This document shows, in pieces, positions 1 to 9,915 of a stretch of DNA of 64,000 bases. Position 1 is the stretch's first letter. Each line of letters opens with the position of its first letter. The notes beneath the pieces were generated by a model, which was not told where the DNA came from, searched no databases, and saw nothing but the letters and a program-made list of their open reading frames with translations. The position numbers and the translations under genes are program-made. This DNA comes from Allomuricauda sp. NBRC 101325 (GTDB taxonomy: Bacteria; Bacteroidota; Bacteroidia; Flavobacteriales; Flavobacteriaceae): the NCBI RefSeq assembly GCF_030268205.1, contig NZ_BSQF01000001.1, forward strand, positions 1,098,649-1,162,648, written 5' to 3'.

Positions 1-514
1 TGGTAGCATCCTTTAGGGAGCTCGGTCTTAGATTTTGTGACAGGGCATTGACAATGGTCTTGAACTTGTTGCCACTCACTTCAATGCCTGCTGGTTTATG
101 AATGGCAGCCAAATATTCATCTTCAAACAAGACTTTGAGAGGGAAAATGAGTTGCTTTTTGGGTTTAGACTCTTCAGGTATTGACAACACAATGTGTTCT
201 CCACCAGTGATGATAGTGGCAGTAGTAGACAAAGAACCATTTACGGTTATATAGTTTTTCTTTAAGGCTTTTTTTAATGCAGATTTGCTAGTAATTGTCT
301 CGAAAATACCAACTCCATATTCTTGTAATCGTTGAGGAGATATATGATTAGGGACTATATGGGTTTCAGATTGTTGGATTGTTGGATTGTTGGATTGTTG
401 GATTGTTGGATTGTTGGATTGTTGGATTGTTGGATTGTTGGATTGTTGGGGTACGATTAGTAAAAGTACGGTTTTTGAAAATTCATTTTTGAACCAATAA
501 ATACTTAGAAACAT
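1..514 (-). CDS. RluA-family RNA pseudouridine synthase, partial (5' part; C-terminus beyond the left edge)
   Basis: The minus strand reads open from an ATG at 514 through the window edge, about 171 residues. From about residue 60 it reads as an RluA-family synthase: an S4-like N-terminal region (RLQEYGVGIFET, KKALKKNYITVNG) followed by the start of the catalytic domain (LAAIHKPAGIEVSGNKF). The catalytic Asp segment lies outside the window. The family isomerises uridine to pseudouridine in rRNA or tRNA. Oddly, residues 22-48 or so are repeats of the peptide SNNPTIQQ encoded by an 8-bp tandem repeat, and residues 1-21 do not look like the family. Homologues usually start just before the ETHIVP segment (about residue 50), so the start is unsettled. 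No other ATG, GTG or TTG is usable in frame between the repeat and the domain; an in-frame ATG at 544 is an alternative. Family call is firm, start is not. Confidence 0.8.
   Translation of the reverse strand, partial: MFLSIYWFKNEFSKTVLLLIVPQQSNNPTIQQSNNPTIQQSNNPTIQQSETHIVPNHISPQRLQEYGVGIFETITSKSALKKALKKNYITVNGSLSTTATIITGGEHIVLSIPEESKPKKQLIFPLKVLFEDEYLAAIHKPAGIEVSGNKFKTIVNALSQNLRPSSLKDAT
371..450. repeat. Octanucleotide tandem repeat, 10 units of TTGTTGGA
   Basis: Nine perfect copies of TTGTTGGA and a tenth ending in G (TTGTTGGG) run head to tail over 80 bp. On the minus strand the tract is translated inside the pseudouridine synthase frame; three units give one SNNPTIQQ octapeptide. Because 8 is not a multiple of 3, gain or loss of one or two units would put the upstream ATG out of frame with the synthase domain. 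Confidence 0.97.
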
Positions 515-517
515 TAA

Positions 518-533
518 CCATCCTTTAGGATGG
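518..533. repeat. 16-bp inverted repeat between divergent genes
   Basis: CCATCCT and AGGATGG form 7-bp arms around a TT centre. The element lies three bases upstream of the ATG at 514 (minus strand) and about 55 bp upstream of the SDR start. It could be an operator, or an RNA hairpin covering the ribosome binding region of the synthase. Only the symmetry is seen. Confidence 0.5.
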
Positions 534-586
534 ATTACTTGCATTTGGCATATGCTTTTTTGAACTTTACTTCAAAACAAATTAAT

Positions 587-1297
587 ATGAGTCTAGAAGG
601 AAAAGTTGCATATATCACAGGTGGAACCAAGGGTATTGGTTTTGGAATCGCTGAATGTTTATTGGAACAGGGAATGAAAGTTGCCATTAGTGGTCGTAGC
701 CAAGAAGGCGTAGATTGGGCCGTACAAAATCTTGGTGATGGAGAACGGGTTTTGGGTTTGGGTTCCGATGTTGCCAAATTGGAAGATGAAAAAAATGCGG
801 TGGATAAAATTTTAGCTACTTGGGGTAGATTGGATGTTGTGATGGCCAATGCAGGGGTCGGTAAATTTGCACCCATAGATGAGATGTCGGATAAAGACTG
901 GCATCAAATGATCGATACCAATTTGAATGGGGTGTTCCATACCTTAAAAGCTACAGTTGAAGCTTTGAAAGAATCCGAAGGTTACTACATGACCTTGGCC
1001 AGTTTGGCGGGCACCAACTTTTTTGCCACAGCAGCAGGATACAATGCCACTAAATTTGGTGTAGTTGGATTTACCCAAGCTGCTATGCTTGATCTACGGA
1101 AATACAACATTAAAGTGACCACGATTATGCCAGGATCCGTAGCGAGTCATTTTAACGACCACGAACCTTCGGAACAAGATGCATGGAAAATACAACCAGA
1201 GGACATAGGAAAGCTTGTGGTGGATTTGCTTACCATGCACCCACGTACATTGCCAAGTAAAATTGAAGTGCGGCCTACGCGTCCCGATCTAAAGTAA
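587..1297 (+). CDS. SDR family oxidoreductase
   Basis: This 236-residue protein is a classical short-chain dehydrogenase/reductase, an NAD(P)-dependent oxidoreductase of unknown substrate. It has the Rossmann glycine motif near the N-terminus (TGGTKGIGFGIA), the structural NAG motif (MANAGVG), the catalytic Ser (LASLAG) and the YxxxK pair (YNATK). The chosen start is the ATG at 587 (MSLEGKVAYITGG), because SDRs begin just before the first beta strand. An in-frame ATG at 530 would add 19 residues unlike the family and falls inside the inverted repeat at 518-533. The gene is divergent from the pseudouridine synthase, and its stop directly abuts the stop of the convergent nuclease gene with no spacing. 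Confidence 0.9.
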   Translation: MSLEGKVAYITGGTKGIGFGIAECLLEQGMKVAISGRSQEGVDWAVQNLGDGERVLGLGSDVAKLEDEKNAVDKILATWGRLDVVMANAGVGKFAPIDEMSDKDWHQMIDTNLNGVFHTLKATVEALKESEGYYMTLASLAGTNFFATAAGYNATKFGVVGFTQAAMLDLRKYNIKVTTIMPGSVASHFNDHEPSEQDAWKIQPEDIGKLVVDLLTMHPRTLPSKIEVRPTRPDLK

Positions 1298-4027
1298 TCA
1301 ATCTACCTTTTCGGTTAGGGGAATTGCAGCGTTGCAGATTTCCTGAATCAATTGGAAGAGATAATTTTCAAAAGTGGCAAGAGTATCCGAATGTATTCGG
1401 GTATTCTTGTCTTCTGAAAAGGGGAACAATCCTTGCCCCAGATTTTTAAAAGAGATGATTCCAGCCTGTAAATCACTAGTACCATGTTTTTTGGAATACA
1501 GATAGGCATAGCAAAGTAATTGAAATGCCTTGCTCTTGTCGTAATCCGTAATCAACGTTTCCCAATCCGTGATTTTTACATTTTTGGCCTCTACTTTGCC
1601 TGTTTTATAATCAATTATCCGAATGGAGCCATCAAATTGATCTACACGGTCCAATGTTCCTTTTAATTTGATGGGGAAATCCAAACCGGGAATTTTTATA
1701 AATTCCTCATAACGTTCTTCCAACGCTAAAATCTTGATATCATGACTTTTTACCTGCTTGATTTCGTCATCCAAGAAATTGTTGAGGTATTTTTTGATGA
1801 CATTGTAGACCAACAGAAATTTACCTTTGGTAAAGTCAATTCCGGATAAGTTCAGTTGAAAATGATGTTCTACGACCTCAGGAACTAATTTTTGTAGTCC
1901 CTTGAGTAGCTCTTCGGTCAAAACTTGATTGATAAGTGGGGTATAGAGTTGCTCCAGGCTATCGTGAATTATAGTTCCAAACGTATTGGCAGCAATATTT
2001 TCCTCTACTTCATCCAAATCGTTGATCTTTAAGATATTCCTTGTGTAAAAATCAATCGGATTTTTAATGTAGTTGGTCAACGAAGTAGGGGAAAAACCGG
2101 AAGCTGCGAAAAGTTTGATGTCTTCCAACAACGATTCGGTCTTTTCAACTTGAAGTAGGGATTGGGGAACAATCGTTACCTCTGGAGCGGCAATGGTGTG
2201 TTTGATACAAGGTTTTAAATTCTCGTCTGTTAGTAATTGTGAAATAAGCCTACTCTTTTCTCCGCCTTCCAAAACATCGGGTTCTGTGTTGTAAACCAAA
2301 TGGATGTTTTTTGCTCTCTGCAGTAACCTATAAAAGTGGTACACATAAATGGCATCTTTTTCCTTGTAGGTGGGTAAACCGAAATCACGCTTTACATCAA
2401 ACGGAATAAAGGAATTGTTTGATTTTCCCGAAGGTAAAATCCCCTCGTTGACCGACGTAATGATGACTGTTTCAAAATCGAGGTTTCGGCTCTCCAACAT
2501 TCCCATAATTTGGAATCCTGTCAATGGCTCTCCAATAAAATCCAAGTTTTCCATTCCGGCCAATTGCTTGTAAAGGTTTTTTATCGACCTTAGATCTTCC
2601 ATAAAATCAACCTTGTCCAAGAAATGTTGCAGTTGATTAAAAAGGTTATAGAATCGATAGAGGTATTCGAGCTCCAACGCGTTCTGTTGCTGTTGAAAAT
2701 GAGTTTTTAGGTGCTCAATTAAAATCAAACAGTAATTAATCCAATCTAAAGGTTTAATGTCTTTTGAAGGGAAGATATACCCCAATATTCCTTGATTGTC
2801 CGGGAATTTGGAAATTATTTTTTCATCAATATATAACCAATTCCCTTCTTTTATATCCTTTGATAAACGGGTTGCAAAATTGTTTCCCGCCATTTCCGAT
2901 AAATTGTTGGTATAGGGATTGGAAATAAATTCTAAAACATGTTTATGAAACCAACCTCTTTCGGTTTTGTTTAAAGCGAGATCTAAATAGTTTTGAAAGA
3001 AGGAATATAAAACAGTTTGATTCAAAGGCAGACCCATAGTAATATTTACCTTTTGAATATGCTTAGGAACGGCATTGAGCATGGGGTTCAACAAGGATTC
3101 ATCTGCAAGGACCAGCGCGGTGTTTTCAACATGATTTTGGTTTTCCTGCGCCAATTTTTCCAACAATTGCCCAACATATTTGGTTTGGGAAATGTTTTTT
3201 GGAACCCCAGTGATTGAAATATTTTTGGCTTGCAAAAAGTTGTTTTGGGTGTAAATGGTCTTACCATGATTGTAATAGGGCCATGTCCGCTTATAGTTTC
3301 TGATGAATAAGCCTGCATCGTGAATGGGGTCATCCAAGAAATAAGAATCAATATCCCAGTACACATGGGCATTGCCTTCCTCCAGAAAATGTTGAATGAT
3401 TTTGGATTCGGCATTATTTAAGGCATTGAACCCGACAAATACAATCTGATTTTTTACTTCTTCATACTGTCTTTGCTCCAGTTTTTTTACTGCCTCACGT
3501 TGAATCAAACCTTGATAGCCCACTTGCCTAGAAATCAATTGTTCATAGAATTCATTATAAATGGACTCTAGATTGCCCCATAGCTGGAGGTAATTTTCAA
3601 TCAGTTCGGTTTTGTCTTTTTTAAGTGACCAGTGGTTGATTTCTTTGATTGCCGATAAATAGTTTAGAATTTCATGGGCATGAACTAGATACCCGTCAAT
3701 ATCATTAAAATCTGACAGCAAGGTTTGTCCCCATTTCATAAACGAACCAAAATCGTCGTGTTGGGCTATTGGGGAATTTTTATAGACTTTGAAAAGTAAT
3801 AGCAGCAAATCAATGTTTGGTGCAGGATATAGATCTGAAATTTCAGTAATAAACTCCTGAATGGATAGTGTAGTTGGGCTAAAAATTGTTTTTCCTTTCT
3901 TTTTTGCAATGATCCTTTTTAGAAATGTACCCGAACGTTTACTGGGCAGTACAAATGTGCATTGCGTACTGTCGACATTTTTGTCGGCAAGGTCGTCCAC
4001 AACATATTCAAGGAAAGTTTTAAGCAT
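1298..4027 (-). CDS. AddB-like PD-(D/E)XK nuclease family protein
   Basis: This 909-residue protein resembles the AddB/RexB-type subunit of a double-strand-break resection complex. The N-terminal half is a degenerate helicase-like region with no intact Walker A motif (the early segment reads LPSKRSGTFLKR). The C-terminal 250 residues carry a RecB-type nuclease: a helix with GTIIHDSLEQLY, then GTLDRVD and IIDYKTGK, which supply the metal ligands and the catalytic Lys. AddB proteins of Firmicutes hold an Fe-S cluster with Cys around the nuclease; here the matching first position is Asn (YIKNPIDFY) and no C-terminal Cys triplet is visible. The probable partner is the AddA-like protein at 6778-9915, separated by ompA and kbl. 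It ends flush against the convergent SDR. The function is inferred from family and partner. Confidence 0.85.
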   Translation of the reverse strand: MLKTFLEYVVDDLADKNVDSTQCTFVLPSKRSGTFLKRIIAKKKGKTIFSPTTLSIQEFITEISDLYPAPNIDLLLLLFKVYKNSPIAQHDDFGSFMKWGQTLLSDFNDIDGYLVHAHEILNYLSAIKEINHWSLKKDKTELIENYLQLWGNLESIYNEFYEQLISRQVGYQGLIQREAVKKLEQRQYEEVKNQIVFVGFNALNNAESKIIQHFLEEGNAHVYWDIDSYFLDDPIHDAGLFIRNYKRTWPYYNHGKTIYTQNNFLQAKNISITGVPKNISQTKYVGQLLEKLAQENQNHVENTALVLADESLLNPMLNAVPKHIQKVNITMGLPLNQTVLYSFFQNYLDLALNKTERGWFHKHVLEFISNPYTNNLSEMAGNNFATRLSKDIKEGNWLYIDEKIISKFPDNQGILGYIFPSKDIKPLDWINYCLILIEHLKTHFQQQQNALELEYLYRFYNLFNQLQHFLDKVDFMEDLRSIKNLYKQLAGMENLDFIGEPLTGFQIMGMLESRNLDFETVIITSVNEGILPSGKSNNSFIPFDVKRDFGLPTYKEKDAIYVYHFYRLLQRAKNIHLVYNTEPDVLEGGEKSRLISQLLTDENLKPCIKHTIAAPEVTIVPQSLLQVEKTESLLEDIKLFAASGFSPTSLTNYIKNPIDFYTRNILKINDLDEVEENIAANTFGTIIHDSLEQLYTPLINQVLTEELLKGLQKLVPEVVEHHFQLNLSGIDFTKGKFLLVYNVIKKYLNNFLDDEIKQVKSHDIKILALEERYEEFIKIPGLDFPIKLKGTLDRVDQFDGSIRIIDYKTGKVEAKNVKITDWETLITDYDKSKAFQLLCYAYLYSKKHGTSDLQAGIISFKNLGQGLFPFSEDKNTRIHSDTLATFENYLFQLIQEICNAAIPLTEKVD

Positions 4028-4040
4028 GGACTAAAAATAA

Positions 4041-4069
4041 AAAAGGCCCCGCATTTGCGGAGCCTTTTT
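4041..4069 (-). terminator. Rho-independent terminator after ompA
   Basis: An A-rich/GC stem (AAAAGGC.CCGC, loop ATTT, GCGG.GCCTTTTT) lies between the stop of ompA and the start of the AddB-like gene. Read on the minus strand it ends in a T run and would end ompA transcription; the symmetry would also allow use on the other strand. Confidence 0.85.
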
Positions 4070-4090
4070 CTAGAAAACTTTGTTTTCTTA

Positions 4091-5449
4091 TTATTTGATC
4101 AAGTTGATTTCAACTCGTCTGTTTTGTGCTCTACCAGCTCTAGTATTGTTGGTAGCGATTGGCTTAGCCTCACCGTAACCGATAGCAGTCAATCTATCAG
4201 CACCGATACCTTTGTCAATCAAGAAGTCTCTTACAGAGTTAGCTCTAGACTCAGAAAGTTTTTGGTTAGTAGACTCACTACCTACACTATCAGTGTGACC
4301 TTCAACTGTAAATTTAGCAGTTGGGTACTCGTTCAAGATTTGGATGATGTCAACCATTACAGAAGTAGATTCTGCTTTGATAGAAGATTTACCAGTATCG
4401 AACAAGATAGTTCTAGCGTAGTCGTTCAATTGTTTTTGAACTTCTTCAGTTACTTCAGGACAACCGTTGTTAGCTACAGTACCAGCAACTTCTGGACACT
4501 GATCATCTTTGTCAAGAACACCGTCACCATCAGTATCAGGCCATGGGCATCCTTTGTTGGCAGCAGGACCAGCTTCGTTAGGACATTCGTCATCTTTATC
4601 AGCTACACCGTCACCATCAGCATCAGGACAACCAGCTAGGGAAGCAAGACCTGGAGTGTTAGGACAAGCATCATCTTTATCAGCAACTCCGTCACCATCA
4701 GCATCAGGACAACCGTTCAATTCAGCAGGACCAGCTTCGTTAGGACAAGCATCTTTAGAATCTTCGATTCCGTCACCGTCAGTATCAGGACATCCGTTGA
4801 ATTCTTCAAGACCAGCTACTTCTGGACAAGCATCGTATTTATCATAGATACCATCACCGTCAGTATCAGTTCCACCAAACTTGATGCTGATTCCAGCCAA
4901 GTGTTGGAAGTGAGTGATCAAGTAATCTTCGAAAGCGTGCTTGTATTGAGTTTGTAATGTGAAACCAAGGTTGTCAGAGAACCAGAAGTTAACACCAACA
5001 CCACCATTTACAGTACCAGCTCCAATTTCATCAATCCAAGTGTAACCACCACCGATTTCTACGAAAGGATCTACAGTAGTTTTCTTAAGAAAGTTGTACT
5101 TGATGGTACCGTCGATAGCGTAGTGAGACAAATCGTCAACTTCAAAGTCTCCGATGTTTTCGATTCTGTTCAAGGAACCTCTTGCTCCTACAGAAAATCC
5201 GTCCCCGATATACTTGGAAACAGCCACGTAAGATACAGAAGGTAAAATGTTCCAGTGGTCAGATACGTTAAAATACTCATCGAACAATGTAGTACTTGAA
5301 AAAGGATTGTTACTATCATTGGTTGGGTATGCGTCGATGGCATTTACCCCGATGCTAACCTGCCATGGGTTATCCTCGTCTTGCGCTTGGATGCTGTTGA
5401 ACCCAACAAAGATAAGGGCAACAACCAATAATTTGCTAAGATGTTTCAT
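4091..5449 (-). CDS. OmpA-family outer membrane protein with TSP3 calcium-binding repeats
   Basis: The protein has 452 residues. A signal peptide ([19 protein letters not shown], cut near QAQ) is followed by an OmpA-type beta-barrel of about 190 residues. Then come five thrombospondin type 3 units of the DxDGDGxxDxxDxCP type, and a C-terminal OmpA domain that binds peptidoglycan ([33 protein letters not shown]). It is expected to tie the outer membrane to the cell wall, with the repeats binding calcium. The ATG at 5449 is chosen because the signal peptide starts there; the TTG two codons upstream is unlikely. A strong consensus promoter lies at 5484-5515 and a terminator at 4041-4069, so this is probably an abundant, separately transcribed gene between the AddAB-like genes. 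Confidence 0.95.
   Translation of the reverse strand: MKHLSKLLVVALIFVGFNSIQAQDEDNPWQVSIGVNAIDAYPTNDSNNPFSSTTLFDEYFNVSDHWNILPSVSYVAVSKYIGDGFSVGARGSLNRIENIGDFEVDDLSHYAIDGTIKYNFLKKTTVDPFVEIGGGYTWIDEIGAGTVNGGVGVNFWFSDNLGFTLQTQYKHAFEDYLITHFQHLAGISIKFGGTDTDGDGIYDKYDACPEVAGLEEFNGCPDTDGDGIEDSKDACPNEAGPAELNGCPDADGDGVADKDDACPNTPGLASLAGCPDADGDGVADKDDECPNEAGPAANKGCPWPDTDGDGVLDKDDQCPEVAGTVANNGCPEVTEEVQKQLNDYARTILFDTGKSSIKAESTSVMVDIIQILNEYPTAKFTVEGHTDSVGSESTNQKLSESRANSVRDFLIDKGIGADRLTAIGYGEAKPIATNNTRAGRAQNRRVEINLIK
4456..4874 (-). repeat. Five TSP3 calcium-binding repeat units within ompA
   Basis: Five consecutive units of about 27 codons each carry D-x-D-G-D-G-x-x-D-x-x-D-x-C-P and end in a GCP. The two central units ([12 protein letters not shown]) are nearly identical at DNA level, so the tract could change in copy number by recombination. 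Confidence 0.85.
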
Positions 5450-5483
5450 GCTCAAAATTTTAAGTTTAAGTGTTTATCAGCAG

Positions 5484-5515
5484 CAAATGTAAGTTGTTAA
5501 GACTTATTAACAAAA
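5484..5515 (-). promoter_or_regulatory. Consensus Bacteroidota promoter of ompA
   Basis: On the minus strand TTTTG (5511-5515) is followed by a 19-bp spacer and TACATTTG (5484-5491). This is a full match to the Bacteroidota sigma-ABfr form TTTG/TAnnTTTG. It lies about 35 bp upstream of the ompA ATG and is the clearest promoter in the window. Confidence 0.85.
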
Positions 5516-5572
5516 TCTAAAATTCTTTTTTTTTAGCTCATTTGCCGCTAAAATTGCTGCATTTCATCGAAT

Positions 5573-6766
5573 TTAGATGAGATTCAACGATATTCCTACT
5601 TTGGTAAATGCTTTAATGGCTTTATCTAAATGTTCCTTCTCATGGGCAGCCGATAATTGTACTCTAATTCTTGCTTTTCCTTGTGGAACCACAGGATAAA
5701 AGAATCCAATCACATAAATACCCTCATCCAATAACATATCGGCCATGGTTTGGGATATTTTGGCATCATATAACATCACTGGTACAATAGCGGAATCCCC
5801 ATCGATAATATCAAAACCGGCTTCTTTCATCCCTTTTTTGAAATAAGCCGTGTTGCTCTCCAACTTATCACGAAGGGTAGTGTCCTTATCCAACATATCG
5901 AATACCTTAATGGAGGCACCAACAATGGCAGGAGCCAAAGAGTTGGAGAATAAATAGGGTCTTGAACGTTGACGCAAAATTTCAATGATCTCTTTTTTAC
6001 CGGTCGTATATCCGCCCATGGCACCACCAAGGGCTTTGCCCAAAGTTCCAGTGATGATGTCGATACGATCCATAACGCCTTTCTCCTCCAAAGTCCCACG
6101 GCCTGTTTCACCAATAAAACCAGCGGCATGGCATTCATCTATCATGACCATGGCGTCATATTTATCCGCTAGATCACAGATTTTGTCCAAGGGAGCCACA
6201 AGGCCGTCCATAGAGAACACGCCATCAGTTACAATAATCTTAAATCGGGCACCATCTTCAATGCTTTGTTTCAGTTGGGTTTCCAGGTCTGCCATATCAC
6301 TATTTGCATAACGGTACCGCTTGGCCTTGCACAAGCGAACCCCATCGATAATGGAGGCATGGTTAAGGGAATCGGAAATAATGGCATCCTCAGCGGAAAG
6401 CAAAGGTTCAAAAACACCACCGTTGGCATCGAAGGCCGCAGCATATAATATGGTATCCTCGGTGCCGTAGAAATCAGCGATCTTTTGTTCCAATTCTTTG
6501 TGGATGTCTTGGGTTCCGCAGATAAACCGAACGGACGACATTCCAAATCCGTGAGTATCCATGGCATCTTTTGCGGCTTGGATCACATCGGGATGGGAAG
6601 AAAGTCCCAAATAATTGTTGGCACAAAAATTAATGACTTCCTCACCGGTGGAGATTTTGATGACCGCTCCTTGTGGCGAAGTAATAATGCGTTCCTTTTT
6701 ATAAAGGCCAGCCTCTTGAATGGCTTCCAATTCGTTAGCTAAATGCTCTTTGATCTTTCCGTACAT
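5573..6766 (-). CDS. kbl: Glycine C-acetyltransferase (2-amino-3-ketobutyrate CoA ligase)
   Basis: This 397-residue PLP enzyme of the alpha-oxoamine synthase family interconverts 2-amino-3-ketobutyrate plus CoA with glycine plus acetyl-CoA, the second step of threonine breakdown. The full length matches the family. Visible motifs include [13 protein letters not shown] near residue 50, the SVRFICGTQ segment, [11 protein letters not shown], the PLP phosphate/Asp region ([11 protein letters not shown]) and the Schiff-base Lys in GTLGKALGG near residue 245. It starts 11 bp after the stop of the AddA-like gene and so is probably co-transcribed with it. No threonine dehydrogenase gene is in the window. 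Other alpha-oxoamine synthases (BioF, Spt) are close relatives, but the N-terminal sequence favours Kbl. Confidence 0.93.
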   Translation of the reverse strand: MYGKIKEHLANELEAIQEAGLYKKERIITSPQGAVIKISTGEEVINFCANNYLGLSSHPDVIQAAKDAMDTHGFGMSSVRFICGTQDIHKELEQKIADFYGTEDTILYAAAFDANGGVFEPLLSAEDAIISDSLNHASIIDGVRLCKAKRYRYANSDMADLETQLKQSIEDGARFKIIVTDGVFSMDGLVAPLDKICDLADKYDAMVMIDECHAAGFIGETGRGTLEEKGVMDRIDIITGTLGKALGGAMGGYTTGKKEIIEILRQRSRPYLFSNSLAPAIVGASIKVFDMLDKDTTLRDKLESNTAYFKKGMKEAGFDIIDGDSAIVPVMLYDAKISQTMADMLLDEGIYVIGFFYPVVPQGKARIRVQLSAAHEKEHLDKAIKAFTKVGISLNLI

Positions 6767-6777
6767 ATATATTAGGT

Positions 6778-9700
6778 TTAAACGAAAACAGTTTTAATAT
6801 TTTGGTCAATGTAGACAATAATGGACTCCTTGATTATATAGCCCATGTCTTTCAATACATCCGCATAATGCGAGATTTGCTCTTTGTGCAAAGGTGATGA
6901 TTTTCCTGTTTTATAATCAATTATCACAGCTTCATTTCCGTTGATTGCAATCCTGTCTGGACGAAGCGATTGGCCATCTTTTAAAAGAATTTCCTGTTCG
7001 TTCAAAATTTGAAAGGGTCCAGAGAAATATGTTGATAGATCAGGGTGGTTCACCACTTCCAATATTTTCTGTTTGATGTATTCCTCGGAGGCATCTGGGA
7101 AGTGCCCAGCCATTTCCAATTTTTCAAGAACCGAGGAAACATCTTCCTGAGTTTTGATCTGGCTCAGGGCAAAATGAACCAAATTTCCCAACTCAATGGC
7201 TTCCAATTGTTCATCATCCCATAATCGACCTGATTTGGTTGAAATGTCATACCCTGTATCTCCCTTTGGTCGGGTTACATAGTTGATATAATTGTGCGCA
7301 GCATCCGTTGATGAAGTTGAATCATTACCATAAGGGAATTCACCAATCACATAAGTACAGTTCTCCTTTTCTGGAATGTTCTGCTGTTTCAGATAAAATT
7401 GAAATAATTGGGAGTAAGAGGCGGCTTCTTCCGCACTGTTTGCCTCGTTGGCGGTTTCAGAAATCACATAAAGTCCTTTCACGGGGCGGGTAAGTGCCAC
7501 GTAAAGCACGTTCATGGAATCCAACAAGGATTTCTGTTCCTCCTCCATATATATATGTTCTGCTATTGGATTATATTCGACCATATCTTTATTGTAGTTG
7601 ACAAGTATATGATCCAAACCAAGACCTTCCTCTTTATGTGTTGAGGGAATCCACACCTTTTTATTTCTTCTGTTGATCAAATCGGCGTTTGCAAATGGGA
7701 AAATCACAAACGGAAACTCCAATCCCTTCGCTTTGTGAATGGTCATAATGCTTACGGCATTTACTCCATCAGGTGCAGCAATGGAAAGACTGTCTTTTTT
7801 AACCTCCCAATATTTTAAAAAGGCAAACACACTGGAACCTTCCCTTTTTTCCAAATCCATCACTTCATCCATCAAAAATGTAATATGGGCAATGGGGCCT
7901 TTACCCAATTCAAACTGGACTATTGCCCGCTCCAAAATTTGCAAAACGGATTTGGCTTTCAGTTGATTTAGGTCAAAATCGTATTCGTTTTTAAGAATTT
8001 GGGCAATATTCCCTAAATACTTTGAAATGAAATTGTGTTTCTTATCGCTTCCCTTATATAAATAGGACAAAATATGATAGGCCGCCTCACGGTCTTGAGG
8101 ATTTTCAAAAATCCGAAGTATCGAGAATAAGAAAATGACCTTCTCGTTTTTGTTCAGCAACAAAGCGTCCGAAGAAATAATGGGAATATGTTGCTGGGCC
8201 AAAAAGTCGGCGACTAGAACACCTTTTTTATTGTCGCGAACCAAAATACAGATATCCGAATAGTTATGATGGCCAGCGGTTATTTGTTTAATGGACTCTA
8301 AAACTTGAGAGCAATACAAATCGTCTTTTTCTTTCACATCTTTATCCAAAAAAGAAATCTGTACAAACCCTCCTGGCTTGTTATTGGTTTTTTGATGGGA
8401 ATCGTTCAAAAATAAATTGCGATAATCTTCATTTTGCAAGACAGGAGCCACAGATGTAAAAAAGCTATTATTAAAGCTGACGATTTCATCAAAACTTCTC
8501 CAATTGGTATCCAAGGAACGAATGCTTGGTGGTATCGAAAACGGATGCGATTTCCCATTCAATAGATCCAGAAACTGTTCCGCCCTGCCACCGCGCCAAC
8601 GGTAAATGGCCTGTTTCACATCGCCGACCAAAAACAGTGAACCGCGTTCGTTTCGTTCATTTTCACTTTCCAAGGCATTACCGATCAGGGGCACCAGATT
8701 GTCCCACTGCATCTTGGAGGTATCCTGAAACTCGTCTATAAAATAATGGCGGTACTTTTCGCCCATGCGTTCATAAATGAACGGCACGGGTTGATCCTTG
8801 ATTTCCTTGCTCAAAATGGCATTTAGGGAAGAAATAGGAATAATATCGCGTTCCTGTTCAATGTTCTTAATCTCTTTGGAGATTTCGTTGAGAACCGTTA
8901 GCGGGACAATGTTTTTATAGATGTTTTTTAGGTAAACAAGTTGCCAAATATTATTTTTTATGATCAAAAAATGCTGCAATATCGCAGATGACAAACTCAA
9001 TGAATCTCTTTTGTCTTTGGCGTAAAGAATCTTATTGTTCTCTCTTAGATTTTCTTCAAGCTTATTGGCGTACAATTTTTTAGAATCAAAAATGCCATCA
9101 GATATTTTTATAAAATGATTTGGAAGAGTTCCACTTGGAAAATCAGACAATTCAAATCCATGATGTTGAATTTCCTGAAGAGCAATTTCTGCTATTTGAA
9201 TAACTTTTTCCTCTAGTGTCTTTATCTGTTGGGTAAGTTTCTTCTGTATTTCCTGAAAATCATCAATAGTCTTATCACTCAATCCAGCGACATGTTCGGC
9301 ATGGTTTTCCTGAAAAAGAAGCTTGCCGATTTCGATTAAATCATAGGCAATGTTCCAGCTTTTATCGTCATCGATTTTTTCTAAAGAAAAGGCAATCAAA
9401 ACTTCAGTGAGTTCTTCATCGTGTCCTGCACGATCCAACAATCGGCCAACAGCTTCTTCCAACAACAAATCTATGTTGAGTTCCACTTCAAAATTCTGTG
9501 ATAAATGTAGATCCCGAGCAAAGGTCTTGATGATCTTATGGTTGAATTTATCTATAGTGGATATTTCAAAAAACGAGTAATTGTGCAAGATTCTTTTCAG
9601 TACAACTTTTGCCCTTTTTTGAAGCTGTTCTTCGGTCAATTCAAGCTCTTCGCATAGTTCCAAGAACAGGCTATTGTGTTTTCTTTCTTCTTGGTCTTGG

Positions 9701-9915
9701 GCAAAATCAAAGAGGTTTTCCAATACCCGTGTTTTCATTTCGTCCACCGCTTTGTTGGTAAACGTGATGGCCAAAATTTGCCTGAACTTGTTGGGCGAAT
9801 CGTTGAACAGTAACAATTTAATGTACGTCTTGGCCAGGGCATAGGTTTTGCCCGAACCTGCCGAAGCACTGTATATTTTAAATTGGGAATCGTTCAAAAG
9901 AGGATTTTGATGCAA
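6778..9915 (-). CDS. AddA-like UvrD/Rep helicase with C-terminal nuclease
   Basis: This 1045-residue protein is a superfamily 1 helicase-nuclease like AddA/RecB. Walker A is near residue 17 ([13 protein letters not shown]), the Walker B/DExx segment is FIDEFQDTS near residue 395, and later helicase motifs include [28 protein letters not shown] and VLYVALTRP. The C-terminal RecB-type nuclease has RPDRIAI and VIIDYKTGK. It would unwind and resect DNA ends with the AddB-like protein at 1298-4027. The start is TTG: a stop codon lies four codons upstream in the same frame, no ATG falls in between, and the Walker A motif begins by residue 14. kbl follows within 11 bp. The helicase-nuclease call is firm; the AddAB assignment is inferred. 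Confidence 0.9.
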   Translation of the reverse strand: MHQNPLLNDSQFKIYSASAGSGKTYALAKTYIKLLLFNDSPNKFRQILAITFTNKAVDEMKTRVLENLFDFAQDQEERKHNSLFLELCEELELTEEQLQKRAKVVLKRILHNYSFFEISTIDKFNHKIIKTFARDLHLSQNFEVELNIDLLLEEAVGRLLDRAGHDEELTEVLIAFSLEKIDDDKSWNIAYDLIEIGKLLFQENHAEHVAGLSDKTIDDFQEIQKKLTQQIKTLEEKVIQIAEIALQEIQHHGFELSDFPSGTLPNHFIKISDGIFDSKKLYANKLEENLRENNKILYAKDKRDSLSLSSAILQHFLIIKNNIWQLVYLKNIYKNIVPLTVLNEISKEIKNIEQERDIIPISSLNAILSKEIKDQPVPFIYERMGEKYRHYFIDEFQDTSKMQWDNLVPLIGNALESENERNERGSLFLVGDVKQAIYRWRGGRAEQFLDLLNGKSHPFSIPPSIRSLDTNWRSFDEIVSFNNSFFTSVAPVLQNEDYRNLFLNDSHQKTNNKPGGFVQISFLDKDVKEKDDLYCSQVLESIKQITAGHHNYSDICILVRDNKKGVLVADFLAQQHIPIISSDALLLNKNEKVIFLFSILRIFENPQDREAAYHILSYLYKGSDKKHNFISKYLGNIAQILKNEYDFDLNQLKAKSVLQILERAIVQFELGKGPIAHITFLMDEVMDLEKREGSSVFAFLKYWEVKKDSLSIAAPDGVNAVSIMTIHKAKGLEFPFVIFPFANADLINRRNKKVWIPSTHKEEGLGLDHILVNYNKDMVEYNPIAEHIYMEEEQKSLLDSMNVLYVALTRPVKGLYVISETANEANSAEEAASYSQLFQFYLKQQNIPEKENCTYVIGEFPYGNDSTSSTDAAHNYINYVTRPKGDTGYDISTKSGRLWDDEQLEAIELGNLVHFALSQIKTQEDVSSVLEKLEMAGHFPDASEEYIKQKILEVVNHPDLSTYFSGPFQILNEQEILLKDGQSLRPDRIAINGNEAVIIDYKTGKSSPLHKEQISHYADVLKDMGYIIKESIIVYIDQNIKTVFV

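Noticed and set aside
371..450. Repeat tract considered as a CRISPR-like array
   Set aside because: The units are 8 bp with no spacers and no cas genes nearby; it is a simple tandem repeat.
3962..4639. 225-residue open frame on the plus strand across the ompA end
   Set aside because: It runs antisense to two confident genes and through the terminator; its Ser/Val/Thr-rich composition has no domain.
4509..4847. Repetitive Ser/Pro-rich open frame on the plus strand
   Set aside because: It is the mirror of the TSP3 repeats of ompA.
5526..5553. Inverted repeat TTTTAGC/GCTAAAA after kbl considered as a terminator
   Set aside because: On the minus strand it is followed by A residues, not T, and the stem has few GC pairs.
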